Origin: Candidatus Saccharimonadota bacterium
GTDB taxonomy: Bacteria; Patescibacteriota; Saccharimonadia; Saccharimonadales; Saccharimonadaceae
NCBI GenBank assembly: GCA_020428265.1
Contig: JAGQND010000001.1
Coordinates: 1-29,274 of the forward strand
Reading direction: 5' to 3'
Length of the DNA stretch: 29,274 bases
Part shown: piece after piece, positions 7,458 through 14,615 of the stretch
Layout of the letters: each line of letters opens with the position of its first letter
Position numbering within the stretch: position 1 is the first letter of the stretch
The notes under the pieces: generated by a model
What the model was told of the DNA's origin: nothing
Seen by the model: the letters and a program-made list of their open reading frames with translations, nothing else
The model's database searches: none
Translations under genes and position numbers: made by a program

Positions 7458-9929
7458 ATGGAGCGAATGAGGGGAAGCGACGGACGATTTAGAAAGGCAG
7501 CTGACGTAGAAGGCGTGCTTGACCAAGAAGTACAGACTGAACATGTACTGGACCCTAAGGCCTTGAATGCATTTGGTTATCTGACAAATAAGGGTAATTA
7601 CGCTGGTAAAACGTACGACGAGATAATGGCCGAAGATGCTGATCTTGATGACATACCAACCCTCGAACACCGACGTGGGCGACAACGCTCAGAACACACT
7701 CTATACCTAGCAGACCTTTTGGTAGGAAGTAAATTTAGCGACAATCAGTTTTTCAATGAGGTGGTTAATAAGATTGGCTCACTACCAAAAGAAGAGGCTC
7801 CAGATCAGATTGTTATATCAGGTCTATACATGGGAGATTTCGGCGGTCGTAAAAAGAATTCAAGGTGGATGCTTAAGAATGGACTACGAACCCTCGATGA
7901 ACAGTTTCTCCATGGAAAGTCTAAGATTGATCAGCTAAGAAATACCGATATACCAGTTGTGTATAGCTTGAGTGACAACGATATAGACATAGTTGAAGAG
8001 ATGACATTTGAGGCGTTTGAGCAAATGCATGCGCTGGCAAAACAACACATTAAAGAGCATGAGGAAAGTGATGATGTGAAGCGTCAACTTTCACGACTTG
8101 AAAAGGCAAAGGCTAATCCAAAGTGGCCAGAATACTATCGTTTTACGCAGGAAGTTGCGTTCCCATATTGCGTGCGTAGTGGACGAGCCCTCATGTCGGT
8201 GGAGGGTGTACAGCAAAAAGTTCAGGGTCTAATAGACAGTATTGCGAGCGAGCTCGAGAACGGTGATTTGACCCAGACTGAGATTACTAAATTAAACGAC
8301 CAATTGGCTCAATTGCGAAGCGATATAGTAACTGGAGTCTATAGCTTGCCGGAGCGTGAGATTCTATTTGACGCGTACAGGCGACAGTCTAGCGGGCTAC
8401 GATTGCAGCCGAAACACCGTAACATCTTAGACATAAACGCGCTTAAAGACACTAACGGGCTGCAGGTTGTCGAAGATTTTGAAATGCACACAAAAACGCG
8501 CGGTGCTGAGTATTTGGATTTAATCAGACATAGGTTTCAGACTACGAAACAGCCGGTTGCTAATTATTTTGCTGCTCCGACTAAAATCCGTAAGCAACTT
8601 GCCGCTGACGGTGAAGATAGATACGACAATATAATTTTAACTGGCCAGCATGAGGCCGCCGGTGTGTTTGGTACAAATAACGAAGCAATTCACTCGATTG
8701 GCGGTTTGCAGGATGTGCGTAAGGCTGCGAATTCTAAGGGCTACATATTGACTTCACCAGCTAATCAAATGGGTAAGGAGGTGCTGGGACGCAAGCGATT
8801 CCACCCTGCTAGCGCTACTTCAATCGAGCGTTTAGATGACGGAACCCAGATTGTAAATATATACAACAAGCACCTTATGGAAATATCAGAGAGTCTGACA
8901 GAACCTGTAACTATAATGTTGCAGTGTGACTGGCAGGCGGGTAATATTGCTTCGCGCCCTGATCTGCAGATAAAGCAGCTTGATATCGTAAATCGTCGAC
9001 TTGGACAGGGTACGTTGTATCTCGCACTCGGTGGCGACACAGTTGAAGGACGTAATTATTCTGATTTTCCACGCGAAAGTGGTCGAACGGGGCTAATGGG
9101 CATGGATCAACAGTTTGAGTTTGTACGCCTGATGGTGGAAGAGTCGTTGGAGCAATTGAATCGTGAGCAAATGGACAACTTATTAGTAAAGGCCACTATA
9201 GGTAACCACGAATACAATAGCGGCACGCTTAAATGGAACGGATATTCATTCTTTGAGCCGATAATCGACCCTTATAAAAAAGCATTTGCGTCGCGTGGAT
9301 ACACTTACGACGAAGTACGTGATAAGGTTCAGATTCAGGATACACTAGTAACTGACAAGGGCGAGCCATTTAAGACCTACGAAACAGTGTTCCGTATAGG
9401 TGAAATTGGTGTTAGTCTTAGCCACTTCTTTGGTGCTGGCCGTGGTACGGGCGGACAACCTCCGGCGTTCACTGGACTAAACCAGACGAACGGCTTGGGC
9501 GCTGTGCGTAAAGACATCGACGTTGGTATATTTGGTCATTATCACCATGCATCATATGTAGTTGGTGGCAATAAATTGTATGTTGGCGCGGGCTCTTTGA
9601 ACGGAATTACAGGGTTTGAGTATGAACGAGGGCTAAGGTCGGCAAGTTCGATTGTGTCTCTAAAACTTGCACCTGGCCGCGCTCCGCAGATTGAAATCAT
9701 GAGCGAAGAAGCAATTAATAATTATAAAATTCCAGATGGTCCATTTAGCGATAAAGAGCTCCGCAGCAATTATGGATATCGCGAGGATAAGGGCTTTGAC
9801 ATCGGTAAACATACACCCTATTTAGATGACCGTTTCCCAAAGAGTATACTCCAGAAACGCGTGTTGAGCCTAGGGCGCGAAGCAGCATTTAGTGTGGACC
9901 GTACTGGCATGCTGGGGAAGAATTTCTAG
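7458..9929 (+). CDS. Two-domain calcineurin-like metallophosphoesterase
   Basis: This 823-residue protein has no signal peptide and should be cytosolic. The C-terminal half carries a metallophosphoesterase motif set: D491-W-Q493 in place of the usual D-x-H, GGDTVEG (D527), GNHE (582-585) and GHYHH with H694 and H696. These residues normally bind two metal ions and cleave phosphoester bonds. The N-terminal half seems to be a decayed second copy: LYLADLL at about 83, GDF at about 127, SDND at about 172 and TGQHE at about 400, in matching order but with metal ligands changed. A charged, helix-prone stretch (about 190-290) lies within the first half. Nuclease, nucleotide phosphodiesterase or polymerase-subunit-like roles are all possible, and the sequence does not choose. 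The 150-residue unknown gene follows 42 bases later, probably in the same transcript. Confidence 0.75.
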   Translation: MERMRGSDGRFRKAADVEGVLDQEVQTEHVLDPKALNAFGYLTNKGNYAGKTYDEIMAEDADLDDIPTLEHRRGRQRSEHTLYLADLLVGSKFSDNQFFNEVVNKIGSLPKEEAPDQIVISGLYMGDFGGRKKNSRWMLKNGLRTLDEQFLHGKSKIDQLRNTDIPVVYSLSDNDIDIVEEMTFEAFEQMHALAKQHIKEHEESDDVKRQLSRLEKAKANPKWPEYYRFTQEVAFPYCVRSGRALMSVEGVQQKVQGLIDSIASELENGDLTQTEITKLNDQLAQLRSDIVTGVYSLPEREILFDAYRRQSSGLRLQPKHRNILDINALKDTNGLQVVEDFEMHTKTRGAEYLDLIRHRFQTTKQPVANYFAAPTKIRKQLAADGEDRYDNIILTGQHEAAGVFGTNNEAIHSIGGLQDVRKAANSKGYILTSPANQMGKEVLGRKRFHPASATSIERLDDGTQIVNIYNKHLMEISESLTEPVTIMLQCDWQAGNIASRPDLQIKQLDIVNRRLGQGTLYLALGGDTVEGRNYSDFPRESGRTGLMGMDQQFEFVRLMVEESLEQLNREQMDNLLVKATIGNHEYNSGTLKWNGYSFFEPIIDPYKKAFASRGYTYDEVRDKVQIQDTLVTDKGEPFKTYETVFRIGEIGVSLSHFFGAGRGTGGQPPAFTGLNQTNGLGAVRKDIDVGIFGHYHHASYVVGGNKLYVGAGSLNGITGFEYERGLRSASSIVSLKLAPGRAPQIEIMSEEAINNYKIPDGPFSDKELRSNYGYREDKGFDIGKHTPYLDDRFPKSILQKRVLSLGREAAFSVDRTGMLGKNF

Positions 9930-9971
9930 AACTATGAATACTGTGGTGGCGGACGAGAAGGTAATACGAGA

Positions 9972-10424
9972 ATGATTGCTAACGAGCCGCTACCAAAAGG
10001 TTGGAATAGGCAACACACGTTGTACTATCGAAATTGGTACAGAGTTGATTCGACGCAGAAGAATTGGCGTGATAGCGAGTCTATGATTGTGCCTATCCGT
10101 ATAGATCGCCATATTATGCTTCATCGAAACGTTTTGCCGGGTGGTGTGCACCCAAGTTTACTTAGGGAATCCATGGAGCCGCCAAAGGGTATTATGCCGA
10201 GTGAAGGTTTGGCGGGATACGGACTGAGGGTTAGTGATGAGCTGGACGGTGGGCAGGAAATTTACACTAGATTTGAAGCGTTTACAATTGTTAGAAATGA
10301 ACTTTATAGTTTATCTCGTAAGAGGCGACGAAGGGCACTAGCGCGTGAAGCCGGGAGGTTTGTTAGGTTTTTTGACGACCAATTAGAATACTTAGAAGAG
10401 CTACCGCCGAAAAGAACTGTTTGA
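9972..10424 (+). CDS. Hypothetical basic protein downstream of the metallophosphoesterase
   Basis: The family of this 150-residue protein is not recognised. It starts at ATG 9972, with a GAGAAGG Shine-Dalgarno-like run about 11 bases upstream, and lies 42 bases after the metallophosphoesterase, so the two are probably co-transcribed. The N-terminal half is rich in Trp, Tyr and His (for example HTLYYRNWYRV). The C-terminal third has a very basic helix with SRKRRRRALAREAGR, followed by an acidic stretch. There is no signal peptide and no membrane helix. The arginine cluster could bind nucleic acid, which is inference only. The -35 element of the next gene's promoter overlaps its stop codon. Confidence 0.7.
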   Translation: MIANEPLPKGWNRQHTLYYRNWYRVDSTQKNWRDSESMIVPIRIDRHIMLHRNVLPGGVHPSLLRESMEPPKGIMPSEGLAGYGLRVSDELDGGQEIYTRFEAFTIVRNELYSLSRKRRRRALAREAGRFVRFFDDQLEYLEELPPKRTV

Positions 10425-10449
10425 GACGGTATAACTCTTATGTTATGAT
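10421..10449 (+). promoter_or_regulatory. Extended -10 promoter of the secreted surface-protein gene
   Basis: TTGAGA (10421-10426) and TATGAT (10444-10449) are spaced by exactly 17 bases, and TGT precedes the -10, giving a TGnTATGAT extended element. Each hexamer matches consensus at five of six bases. The start of transcription should fall near 10456, leaving a leader of about 105 bases before the ATG at 10561. An inverted repeat (TATAACTC 10430-10437, GAGTTATA 10455-10462) brackets the -10 and could be an operator. Confidence 0.6.
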
Positions 10450-10461
10450 TAAGGGAGTTAT

Positions 10462-10485
10462 ATGAACGTGGGAAGTTTTAATTAA
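10462..10485 (+). CDS. Possible 7-codon leader ORF
   Basis: The ATG at 10462 opens a 7-residue frame (MNVGSFN) ending in TAA at 10483-10485. AAGGGAG lies 4 bases before the ATG, but the predicted transcription start (about 10456) would exclude most of it. Its stop overlaps the next ATG as TAATG. It may be real leader translation or chance. Confidence 0.2.
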   Translation: MNVGSFN

Positions 10486-10574
10486 TGGATAAAATACCTT
10501 TTAAATCGAGTGGGCGCAGCATAAACACAACATTAAAAAATAGTGAGGAGAAGCAAGAGGATGAAAACTCTTAG
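10485..10574 (+). CDS. Possible 29-residue leader ORF overlapping the surface-protein start
   Basis: This frame begins at the ATG of the TAATG overlap, encodes 29 polar and charged residues (MDKIPFKSSGRSINTT, then an acidic end), and stops at TAG 10572-10574, 14 bases inside the surface-protein gene. The nesting would allow translational coupling to the ATG at 10561. No homology is recognised. Chance occurrence cannot be excluded. Confidence 0.2.
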   Translation: MDKIPFKSSGRSINTTLKNSEEKQEDENS

Positions 10575-11652
10575 TGTATTCAACCGCCGCGCTGGCGCAG
10601 TTTTTGCGACCGCCGCATTGGTGCTTTCTACCACCGTACCTGCACTTGTGTCAGCAGCTACGGTGACAGAACGATCTGTCGAAACATCGACATCAACAAA
10701 AGGCGCAGACGCCACTTATACTATTAAATTTACCACGCAAACTGCAGCTGCAGGTGGTTGGGCTGTTGACTTTTGTACAACAGTAGATGGTACTTGTACG
10801 GCGCCAACTGGCCTAAAGGTTACTAGTGGTACATCGGCAATATCAGATGGTACACTTGCAGTCGTATCAGATAACAAAATTAGCGTAACGAAGACGTTGG
10901 CTTCTGCGGCTAGTATAGATGTTGATCTAACACACGTAACTAACCCTAGCGCAGCTGGTACAGTATACGCTCGTATTACTACGCATGCTGCAAGCGGCGA
11001 CTTGCCACTTCGAGACGATCCTGTAGACAAGGGTGTAGCGGCATTTGGTATTACTGACGGCATCGAAGTATCTGGTGCTGTACTAGAATCACTAATCTTC
11101 TGTGCGTCTGGTGCTGCACTTGTACAAACTGACTGTTCAGATACAACTGCACCTAAATTGTCTCTAGGTACCGCTGGTGTGCTAACCGACGATGCATCGG
11201 ATGGCGTAGGCCACGTATACACACTACTAACAAGTAACGCCGTAGGTGGTGTGTCTGTAAACCTAAAGAGCGACGCTACAGGTTGTGGTGGATTGTACCT
11301 TGAAGGTAAATCTCCAGCAGCTGGTTGTAACATCTCACCCGTGGGCACTACTGCAATAGCTCTAGATTCTGCAGAAGCTAAGTTTGGTGCTAAGTTTACA
11401 CTTACACAGGGTACAGGTGCGACTCTAGCCCTAAATACTACTAACGGCTGGAGTGCATCTAACTACTCAATGAACTATGTAGCTCTCGATGCATCTGGTG
11501 TAACTAGTGTTTACGGCGACGAAGTGTTGTCTGTAAACGGCCCAGTAGCTAACGCAAAAGCTCAAGTAGATTTCGGTGCAAATGCAGCGCCACTTACCCC
11601 AGCTGGTAAATATGTTGCAAATCTAAGCCTAATCGCAACTGGTAAGTTCTAA
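10561..11652 (+). CDS. Secreted cysteine-paired surface protein (WxL/pilin-like beta-sandwich candidate)
   Basis: This 363-residue exported protein has a typical signal peptide: a basic start, a hydrophobic core AGAVFATAALVLSTTVPALV, and a cleavage site near VSA-A at residues 31-33. The ATG at 10561 is preferred over the GTG at 10543 because the signal peptide starts there and GAGGAG lies 10 bases before it. The mature protein is rich in Thr, Ala, Gly and Ser and predicted to be beta. It has three close cysteine pairs (FCTTVDGTC, FCASGAALVQTDC, GCGGLYLEGKSPAAGC), suggesting disulfide loops outside the cell. The C-terminal PAGKYVANLSLIATGKF resembles the last strands of WxL or fimbrial-type domains, although the WxL motif itself is absent. 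Codon choice is strongly biased, as in abundant proteins. It is followed by a strong terminator and a WxL-interacting-like gene. Confidence 0.75.
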   Translation: MKTLSVFNRRAGAVFATAALVLSTTVPALVSAATVTERSVETSTSTKGADATYTIKFTTQTAAAGGWAVDFCTTVDGTCTAPTGLKVTSGTSAISDGTLAVVSDNKISVTKTLASAASIDVDLTHVTNPSAAGTVYARITTHAASGDLPLRDDPVDKGVAAFGITDGIEVSGAVLESLIFCASGAALVQTDCSDTTAPKLSLGTAGVLTDDASDGVGHVYTLLTSNAVGGVSVNLKSDATGCGGLYLEGKSPAAGCNISPVGTTAIALDSAEAKFGAKFTLTQGTGATLALNTTNGWSASNYSMNYVALDASGVTSVYGDEVLSVNGPVANAKAQVDFGANAAPLTPAGKYVANLSLIATGKF

Positions 11653-11672
11653 AGTTCTTACTGCTCTCACTC

Positions 11673-11703
11673 AAATATCACCCCTACTATAGGGGTGATA
11701 TTT
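11673..11703 (+). terminator. Intrinsic terminator after the surface-protein gene
   Basis: A perfect 12-bp stem (AAATATCACCCC, 11673-11684, with its complement at 11692-11703) encloses a 7-base loop 21 bases past the stop codon. The 3' arm ends in TTT and an AT-rich tail. Confidence 0.8.
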
Positions 11704-11704
11704 A

Positions 11705-11733
11705 TTTACAAAATACGTAAACTTATGTAACAT
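11705..11733 (+). promoter_or_regulatory. Promoter of the DUF916-like gene with a palindrome over the -10
   Basis: TTTACA (11705-11710) and TAACAT (11728-11733) are spaced 17 bases. The start would be near 11740, leaving about 20 bases of leader containing GGGAG (11750-11754), a Shine-Dalgarno six bases before the GTG at 11760. A perfect palindrome, CTTATG-TAA-CATAAG (11722-11736), covers the -10 and could be an operator. Confidence 0.5.
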
Positions 11734-11759
11734 AAGAGTAATACATATAGGGAGTTTGT

Positions 11760-12770
11760 GTGAAAATACATAAGTTATATCTAACTGCGTTTGCTCTGGT
11801 ACTTGCTGGGGTATCTGGCGGCGTGTCGGCTATAGTAAGTGCCGCGCCTACGCCTACTGTTACTAACTCGCAGAATACTGTTAAAATCTCGCCAGTACGT
11901 AGCGACCTAAGTATAGCTCCAGGCAAAACTGGTACTGCAACTGTGCGTGTAACTAATTTATCTAAGGCCAAAATGGAACTACAGGTTATAGAAAATGACT
12001 TTGTAGATGGCAATAAAGAAGATGGTACACCGCGCCTAGTGCTGGATGCTGACAAATTCGCGCCATCACATAGCTTGAAGCGCTACATGGTGCCTGTTAA
12101 AAATGTTGTTATAGAGGCTGGCAAAGATGCTGATATAACTGTAACTATAAACGTACCCAAAGATGCCAAGGCTGGTGGTTACTATGGTGCTTTGAGGTTT
12201 CAGCCTGTAAATGTAGAGGGTGGTGCAAATGGTGGCGTGGATGCTAGTGCCGCTACATTGATACTTCTTACTGTGCCTGGCCCTATGACCGAGAAGATGG
12301 ACGTGCTAGAGTACAATGTATACCAGGGTCAAGCTACAAATAGCTGGTTTCAGAGTGCCAATGATTTGTCGCTTAAGCTACGCGTAGTAAACATGGGTAG
12401 CGCACACGTGGCGCCTATGGGCCAAATAACCGTGAAGAACGGTGACAAAGTAGTAGACACTATAAACTTCAACCAAGAAAAACCGCAAAATGTAGTGTTG
12501 CCTGACGGCAAGCGTACCTGGGACGTGCCACTTAAAAACATTGGTAGTTTTGGTCACTATACCGTGGAGGGTGTGATATCTTACGGTAGTAAAAATAACA
12601 CACTAAACCTCACTAAGTCATTTTGGGTGATACCTGTGTATGTGATTGCTATAGCTATAGGTGGTACGGTGCTATTAGTATTACTCATAGTCGGTATATT
12701 CTTGTTCCTACGTAGCTATAAAAAGCGCATACTCGGCGGCGGTGGTCGACGTGGCGGTTACCGTCGCTAA
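11760..12770 (+). CDS. DUF916/DUF3324-like (WxL-interacting) membrane-anchored protein
   Basis: This 336-residue protein starts at GTG 11760, with GGGAG six bases upstream. A signal peptide covers about residues 1-30. The first extracellular domain (about 38-160: ISPVRSDLSIAPGKTGT, strands ending GGYYGALRFQP) matches the pattern of DUF916, the peptidoglycan-binding part of WxL-interacting proteins. The second (about 195-285: LRVVNMGSAHVAPMGQITV) resembles the DUF3324 host-binding part. A membrane helix at about 291-315 and a short Arg/Gly-rich cytosolic tail follow, as in Firmicutes WxLIP proteins. In those bacteria the family holds WxL-domain proteins on the wall. Here it follows a secreted beta-rich protein, which is a plausible client. 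The domain assignment is by pattern, without a profile search. Confidence 0.75.
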   Translation: MKIHKLYLTAFALVLAGVSGGVSAIVSAAPTPTVTNSQNTVKISPVRSDLSIAPGKTGTATVRVTNLSKAKMELQVIENDFVDGNKEDGTPRLVLDADKFAPSHSLKRYMVPVKNVVIEAGKDADITVTINVPKDAKAGGYYGALRFQPVNVEGGANGGVDASAATLILLTVPGPMTEKMDVLEYNVYQGQATNSWFQSANDLSLKLRVVNMGSAHVAPMGQITVKNGDKVVDTINFNQEKPQNVVLPDGKRTWDVPLKNIGSFGHYTVEGVISYGSKNNTLNLTKSFWVIPVYVIAIAIGGTVLLVLLIVGIFLFLRSYKKRILGGGGRRGGYRR

Positions 12771-12774
12771 TCCC

Positions 12775-12803
12775 TTGACTAAAAACCTTGAATAATCTAT
12801 AAT
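12775..12803 (+). promoter_or_regulatory. Promoter of tRNA-Asn
   Basis: TTGACT (12775-12780) and TATAAT (12798-12803) are spaced 17 bases, a near-perfect sigma70-type promoter. Transcription should begin near 12810, a few bases before the mature tRNA 5' end. Confidence 0.85.
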
Positions 12804-12814
12804 TCTTCAAGTAT

Positions 12815-12889
12815 TCCCGCGTAGCTCAGCGGTAGAGCATTCGGCTGTTAACCGAAGGGCCACTGGTTCGAATCCAGTCGCGGGAGCCA
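12815..12889 (+). tRNA. tRNA-Asn (GTT anticodon)
   Basis: The cloverleaf is complete. The acceptor arm pairs TCCCGCG (12815-12821) with CGCGGGA (12879-12885). The D-arm contains AGCTCAGCGGTAGAGC. The anticodon stem TTCGG/CCGAA encloses loop CTGTTAA with anticodon GTT at 12847-12849. The T-arm has the GGTTCGAATCC core. The discriminator is G, and CCA is encoded (12887-12889). It reads asparagine codons AAC and AAT. Confidence 0.97.
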
Positions 12890-12963
12890 AGAAAAAACAC
12901 CCCTTTTGTGGGTGTTTTTTCTTGGCCTTGTTGTTCTGTTTGCGATATCCAGTCGCGGGAGCC
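12872..12963 (+). repeat. Direct repeat of the tRNA-Asn 3' end (att-site-like)
   Basis: ATCCAGTCGCGGGAGCC occurs in the tRNA at 12872-12888 and again, identically, at 12947-12963, 75 bases downstream. The match extends further with a one-base gap (CGAATCC against CGATATCC). Copies of a tRNA 3' end are typical of integration sites for phages and islands. No integrase is visible nearby, so it may be a scar or a simple partial duplication. Confidence 0.65.
12886..12926 (+). terminator. Long-stem terminator of tRNA-Asn
   Basis: A perfect 17-bp inverted repeat starts on the tRNA discriminator base: GCCAAGAAAAAACACCC (12886-12902) pairs with 12910-12926 around a 7-base loop. The stem contains six A and six T runs, so it should work in either direction. 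Confidence 0.85.
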
Positions 12964-12973
12964 GCCGGTGGGC

Positions 12974-12979
12974 TATAAT
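12974..12979 (+). promoter_or_regulatory. -10 box of the YjjX-type gene, leaderless arrangement
   Basis: TATAAT lies 7 bases before the ATG at 12987, with no Shine-Dalgarno between. Transcription would start at or next to the A of the start codon. No convincing -35 is visible. Confidence 0.6.
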
Positions 12980-12986
12980 AAGTAGT

Positions 12987-13529
12987 ATGAAGAGAATTAT
13001 TGTTGCGTCCGAGAATCCTGTAAAACTAAATGCCACTGAGCAAGCATTTATTAAAATGTGGCCAGATGAAGAATTTGTAGTGGAGGGTGTGTCTGTTAGC
13101 TCCGAAGTGAGTGACCAACCTATGACGAGTCAAGAGACATACGACGGTGCATACAACCGAGCCCGCAACGCCGAAACTAGCGAGCCACAGGCAGACTATT
13201 GGGTGGGGCTAGAGGGTGGAATAGAAGACGGCGACCATGGCATGGAGGCGTTTGCTTGGATGGTTGTACGTGGTGCTATGGGCAGGATTGGTAAGGGTCG
13301 TACAGGTTCTTTCTACCTGCCAGAGGAAGTTGCTGAGTTAGTGCGCGAAGGCAAAGAGCTTGGCGAAGCGGACGACATAGTATTCAAAGAGACGAATTCA
13401 AAACAAGCCGGAGGCGCGGGTGGTTTACTTACTGGTGGTTTAATAGGACGTGCCGATTACTACGAGCAAGCCATGATATTTGCATTGATACCACATAAAA
13501 ATACAGATTTATACCCAGTAGAAAAGTAA
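12987..13529 (+). CDS. yjjX: Inosine/xanthosine triphosphatase, YjjX/DUF84 family
   Basis: This 180-residue cytosolic house-cleaning enzyme should hydrolyse ITP and XTP, keeping deaminated purines out of nucleic acids. The N-terminal IIVASENPVKLNA is the family's nucleotide-binding signature. VSDQPMTSQETYDGAYNRA and WVGLEGGIE also fit this family, as does the length. The ATG at 12987 is chosen because the signature begins there and TATAAT sits 7 bases before it. An upstream in-frame ATG at 12906 would start inside the tRNA terminator and add a non-homologous hydrophobic stretch. It converges on apt, with two bases between their stops. Confidence 0.88.
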   Translation: MKRIIVASENPVKLNATEQAFIKMWPDEEFVVEGVSVSSEVSDQPMTSQETYDGAYNRARNAETSEPQADYWVGLEGGIEDGDHGMEAFAWMVVRGAMGRIGKGRTGSFYLPEEVAELVREGKELGEADDIVFKETNSKQAGGAGGLLTGGLIGRADYYEQAMIFALIPHKNTDLYPVEK

Positions 13530-13531
13530 CT

Positions 13532-14077
13532 CTAGTTATCGTAGTGTACAAGTGAATGTATGTCGCCACCGTAGTGTTGCAATACACTTTCACCAGGCAG
13601 GAAGTCTAGTTGTATTAGGAATGTAAATGAATGCACCTTGGCATCGAGACGTTCGACCAATTTGGCGGTAGCGTTAGCTGTGCCACCGGTTGCTAGTAGG
13701 TCGTCGTGAATCATGACTTTTTGGCCAGGTTTAAATGCATGAGTATGAACCTCGACTATTGCCGAGCCATATTCTAGGTCAAACTCTTCGCTGATAGTAT
13801 CGGGAGGTAGCTTGCCGGCCTTGCGTGCCATGACTAGTGGTATGTGAAAGTGTTCGGCTAGTAGCGCACCAAATGTAAAACCGCGACTTTCGATAGCTAA
13901 TATAGCTTCTGGCGGATTATCTTTGTAACGCTCGACTATACTTTCGACGATTTCTCGGCACAAATCTGGGTCAGCTAGTATGGGTGTGATGTCTTTGAAA
14001 TTAACACCTTTTTTAGGATAATCCGGGAGTTCGCGGATAACTGATTTAATCTTAGTTTCTAGTGGTGTATTGCTCAT
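13532..14077 (-). CDS. apt: Adenine phosphoribosyltransferase
   Basis: This 181-residue enzyme joins adenine to PRPP to make AMP in purine salvage. It has the family opening (IRELPDYPKKGVNFKDITP), ESRGFTFG (63-70), RKAGKLP (85-91) and the PRPP-binding loop VMIHDDLLATGGTA (121-134), at normal spacing and length. The ATG at 14077 gives the expected N-terminus. A TACAAT -10 box on the minus strand at 14087-14092 lies 9 bases before it. Salvage suits an organism that takes up purines instead of making them. Confidence 0.95.
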   Translation of the reverse strand: MSNTPLETKIKSVIRELPDYPKKGVNFKDITPILADPDLCREIVESIVERYKDNPPEAILAIESRGFTFGALLAEHFHIPLVMARKAGKLPPDTISEEFDLEYGSAIVEVHTHAFKPGQKVMIHDDLLATGGTANATAKLVERLDAKVHSFTFLIQLDFLPGESVLQHYGGDIHSLVHYDN

Positions 14078-14086
14078 AGTGTATCT

Positions 14087-14092
14087 ATTGTA
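14087..14092 (-). promoter_or_regulatory. -10 box of apt
   Basis: On the minus strand TACAAT ends 9 bases before the apt ATG. There is no Shine-Dalgarno, so the transcript would have at most a few leader bases. Confidence 0.45.
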
Positions 14093-14136
14093 CTAAATAA
14101 AATACATAAATAAAGCACAGGCCGAAGCATAAATAG

Positions 14137-14142
14137 TATAAT
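14137..14142 (+). promoter_or_regulatory. -10 box of rpiB, leaderless arrangement
   Basis: TATAAT ends 6 bases before the ATG at 14149 (spacer AGTGAT). No Shine-Dalgarno or clear -35 is present. Confidence 0.6.
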
Positions 14143-14148
14143 AGTGAT

Positions 14149-14610
14149 ATGAAAGTCCATATTGCTACAGATCATGCCGGGTTAGAATTTAAAGATAAAC
14201 TCAAAAGTCATCTAGAGTCACAGGGTCACACGGTGGAAGATCACGGTGCGTACGAATATGACGCTAGTGATGATTACCCCGGTTTTATAATTGCTGCTGC
14301 TGAAGCCGTGGCGGCGGACTGGCGTACGGGCGATAAATCTTTGGGTGTAGTATTTGGTGGTAGTGGCAACGGTGAGCAAATAGCGGCCAATAAGGTGCAT
14401 GGTATACGTGCGGCACTAGTGTGGAATGAATCTACTGCGCAGCTAGCACGCCAGCATAATGACGCCAACGTGGTGTCTATAGGTGCGCGGCAGCATAGTG
14501 AGAGCGAAGCTTTGCATTTGATTGACGTGTTTTTGACAGAACCATTTAGTGCTGAAGAGCGACACGTGCGACGCATAGCGCAAATTGCTGATTATGAAGA
14601 GTCGCGCTAA
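14149..14610 (+). CDS. rpiB: Ribose-5-phosphate isomerase B, actinobacterial type
   Basis: This 153-residue enzyme interconverts ribose 5-phosphate and ribulose 5-phosphate in the pentose phosphate pathway. The start is ATDHAGLEFK, and GGSGNGEQIAANKV spans 70-83. In E. coli-type RpiB the loop holds a catalytic cysteine. Here the equivalent is Ser72, with Glu76 available as base, as in Mycobacterium tuberculosis RpiB, whose sequence as I recall it is very similar through GGSGNGEQIAANK and the C-terminal RHVRRI. HND (103-105) is also conserved. Its closeness to actinobacterial enzymes may reflect transfer or shared ancestry. The next gene begins 17 bases later behind its own TATAAT. Confidence 0.93.
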   Translation: MKVHIATDHAGLEFKDKLKSHLESQGHTVEDHGAYEYDASDDYPGFIIAAAEAVAADWRTGDKSLGVVFGGSGNGEQIAANKVHGIRAALVWNESTAQLARQHNDANVVSIGARQHSESEALHLIDVFLTEPFSAEERHVRRIAQIADYEESR

Positions 14611-14615
14611 GCGTA

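Noticed and set aside
10430..10462. Inverted repeat as a terminator of the 150-residue gene
   Set aside because: The 8-bp arms have a 17-base loop and no T-run, and they coincide with a good promoter; an operator is more likely.
10543..10560. GTG start for the secreted surface protein
   Set aside because: The signal peptide fits better from ATG 10561, and GAGGAG would lie inside the longer frame as its ribosome binding site.
12906..12986. N-terminal extension of the YjjX-type protein starting at ATG 12906
   Set aside because: It begins inside the tRNA terminator stem, has no homologous sequence, and the family signature starts at 12987 behind a TATAAT box.
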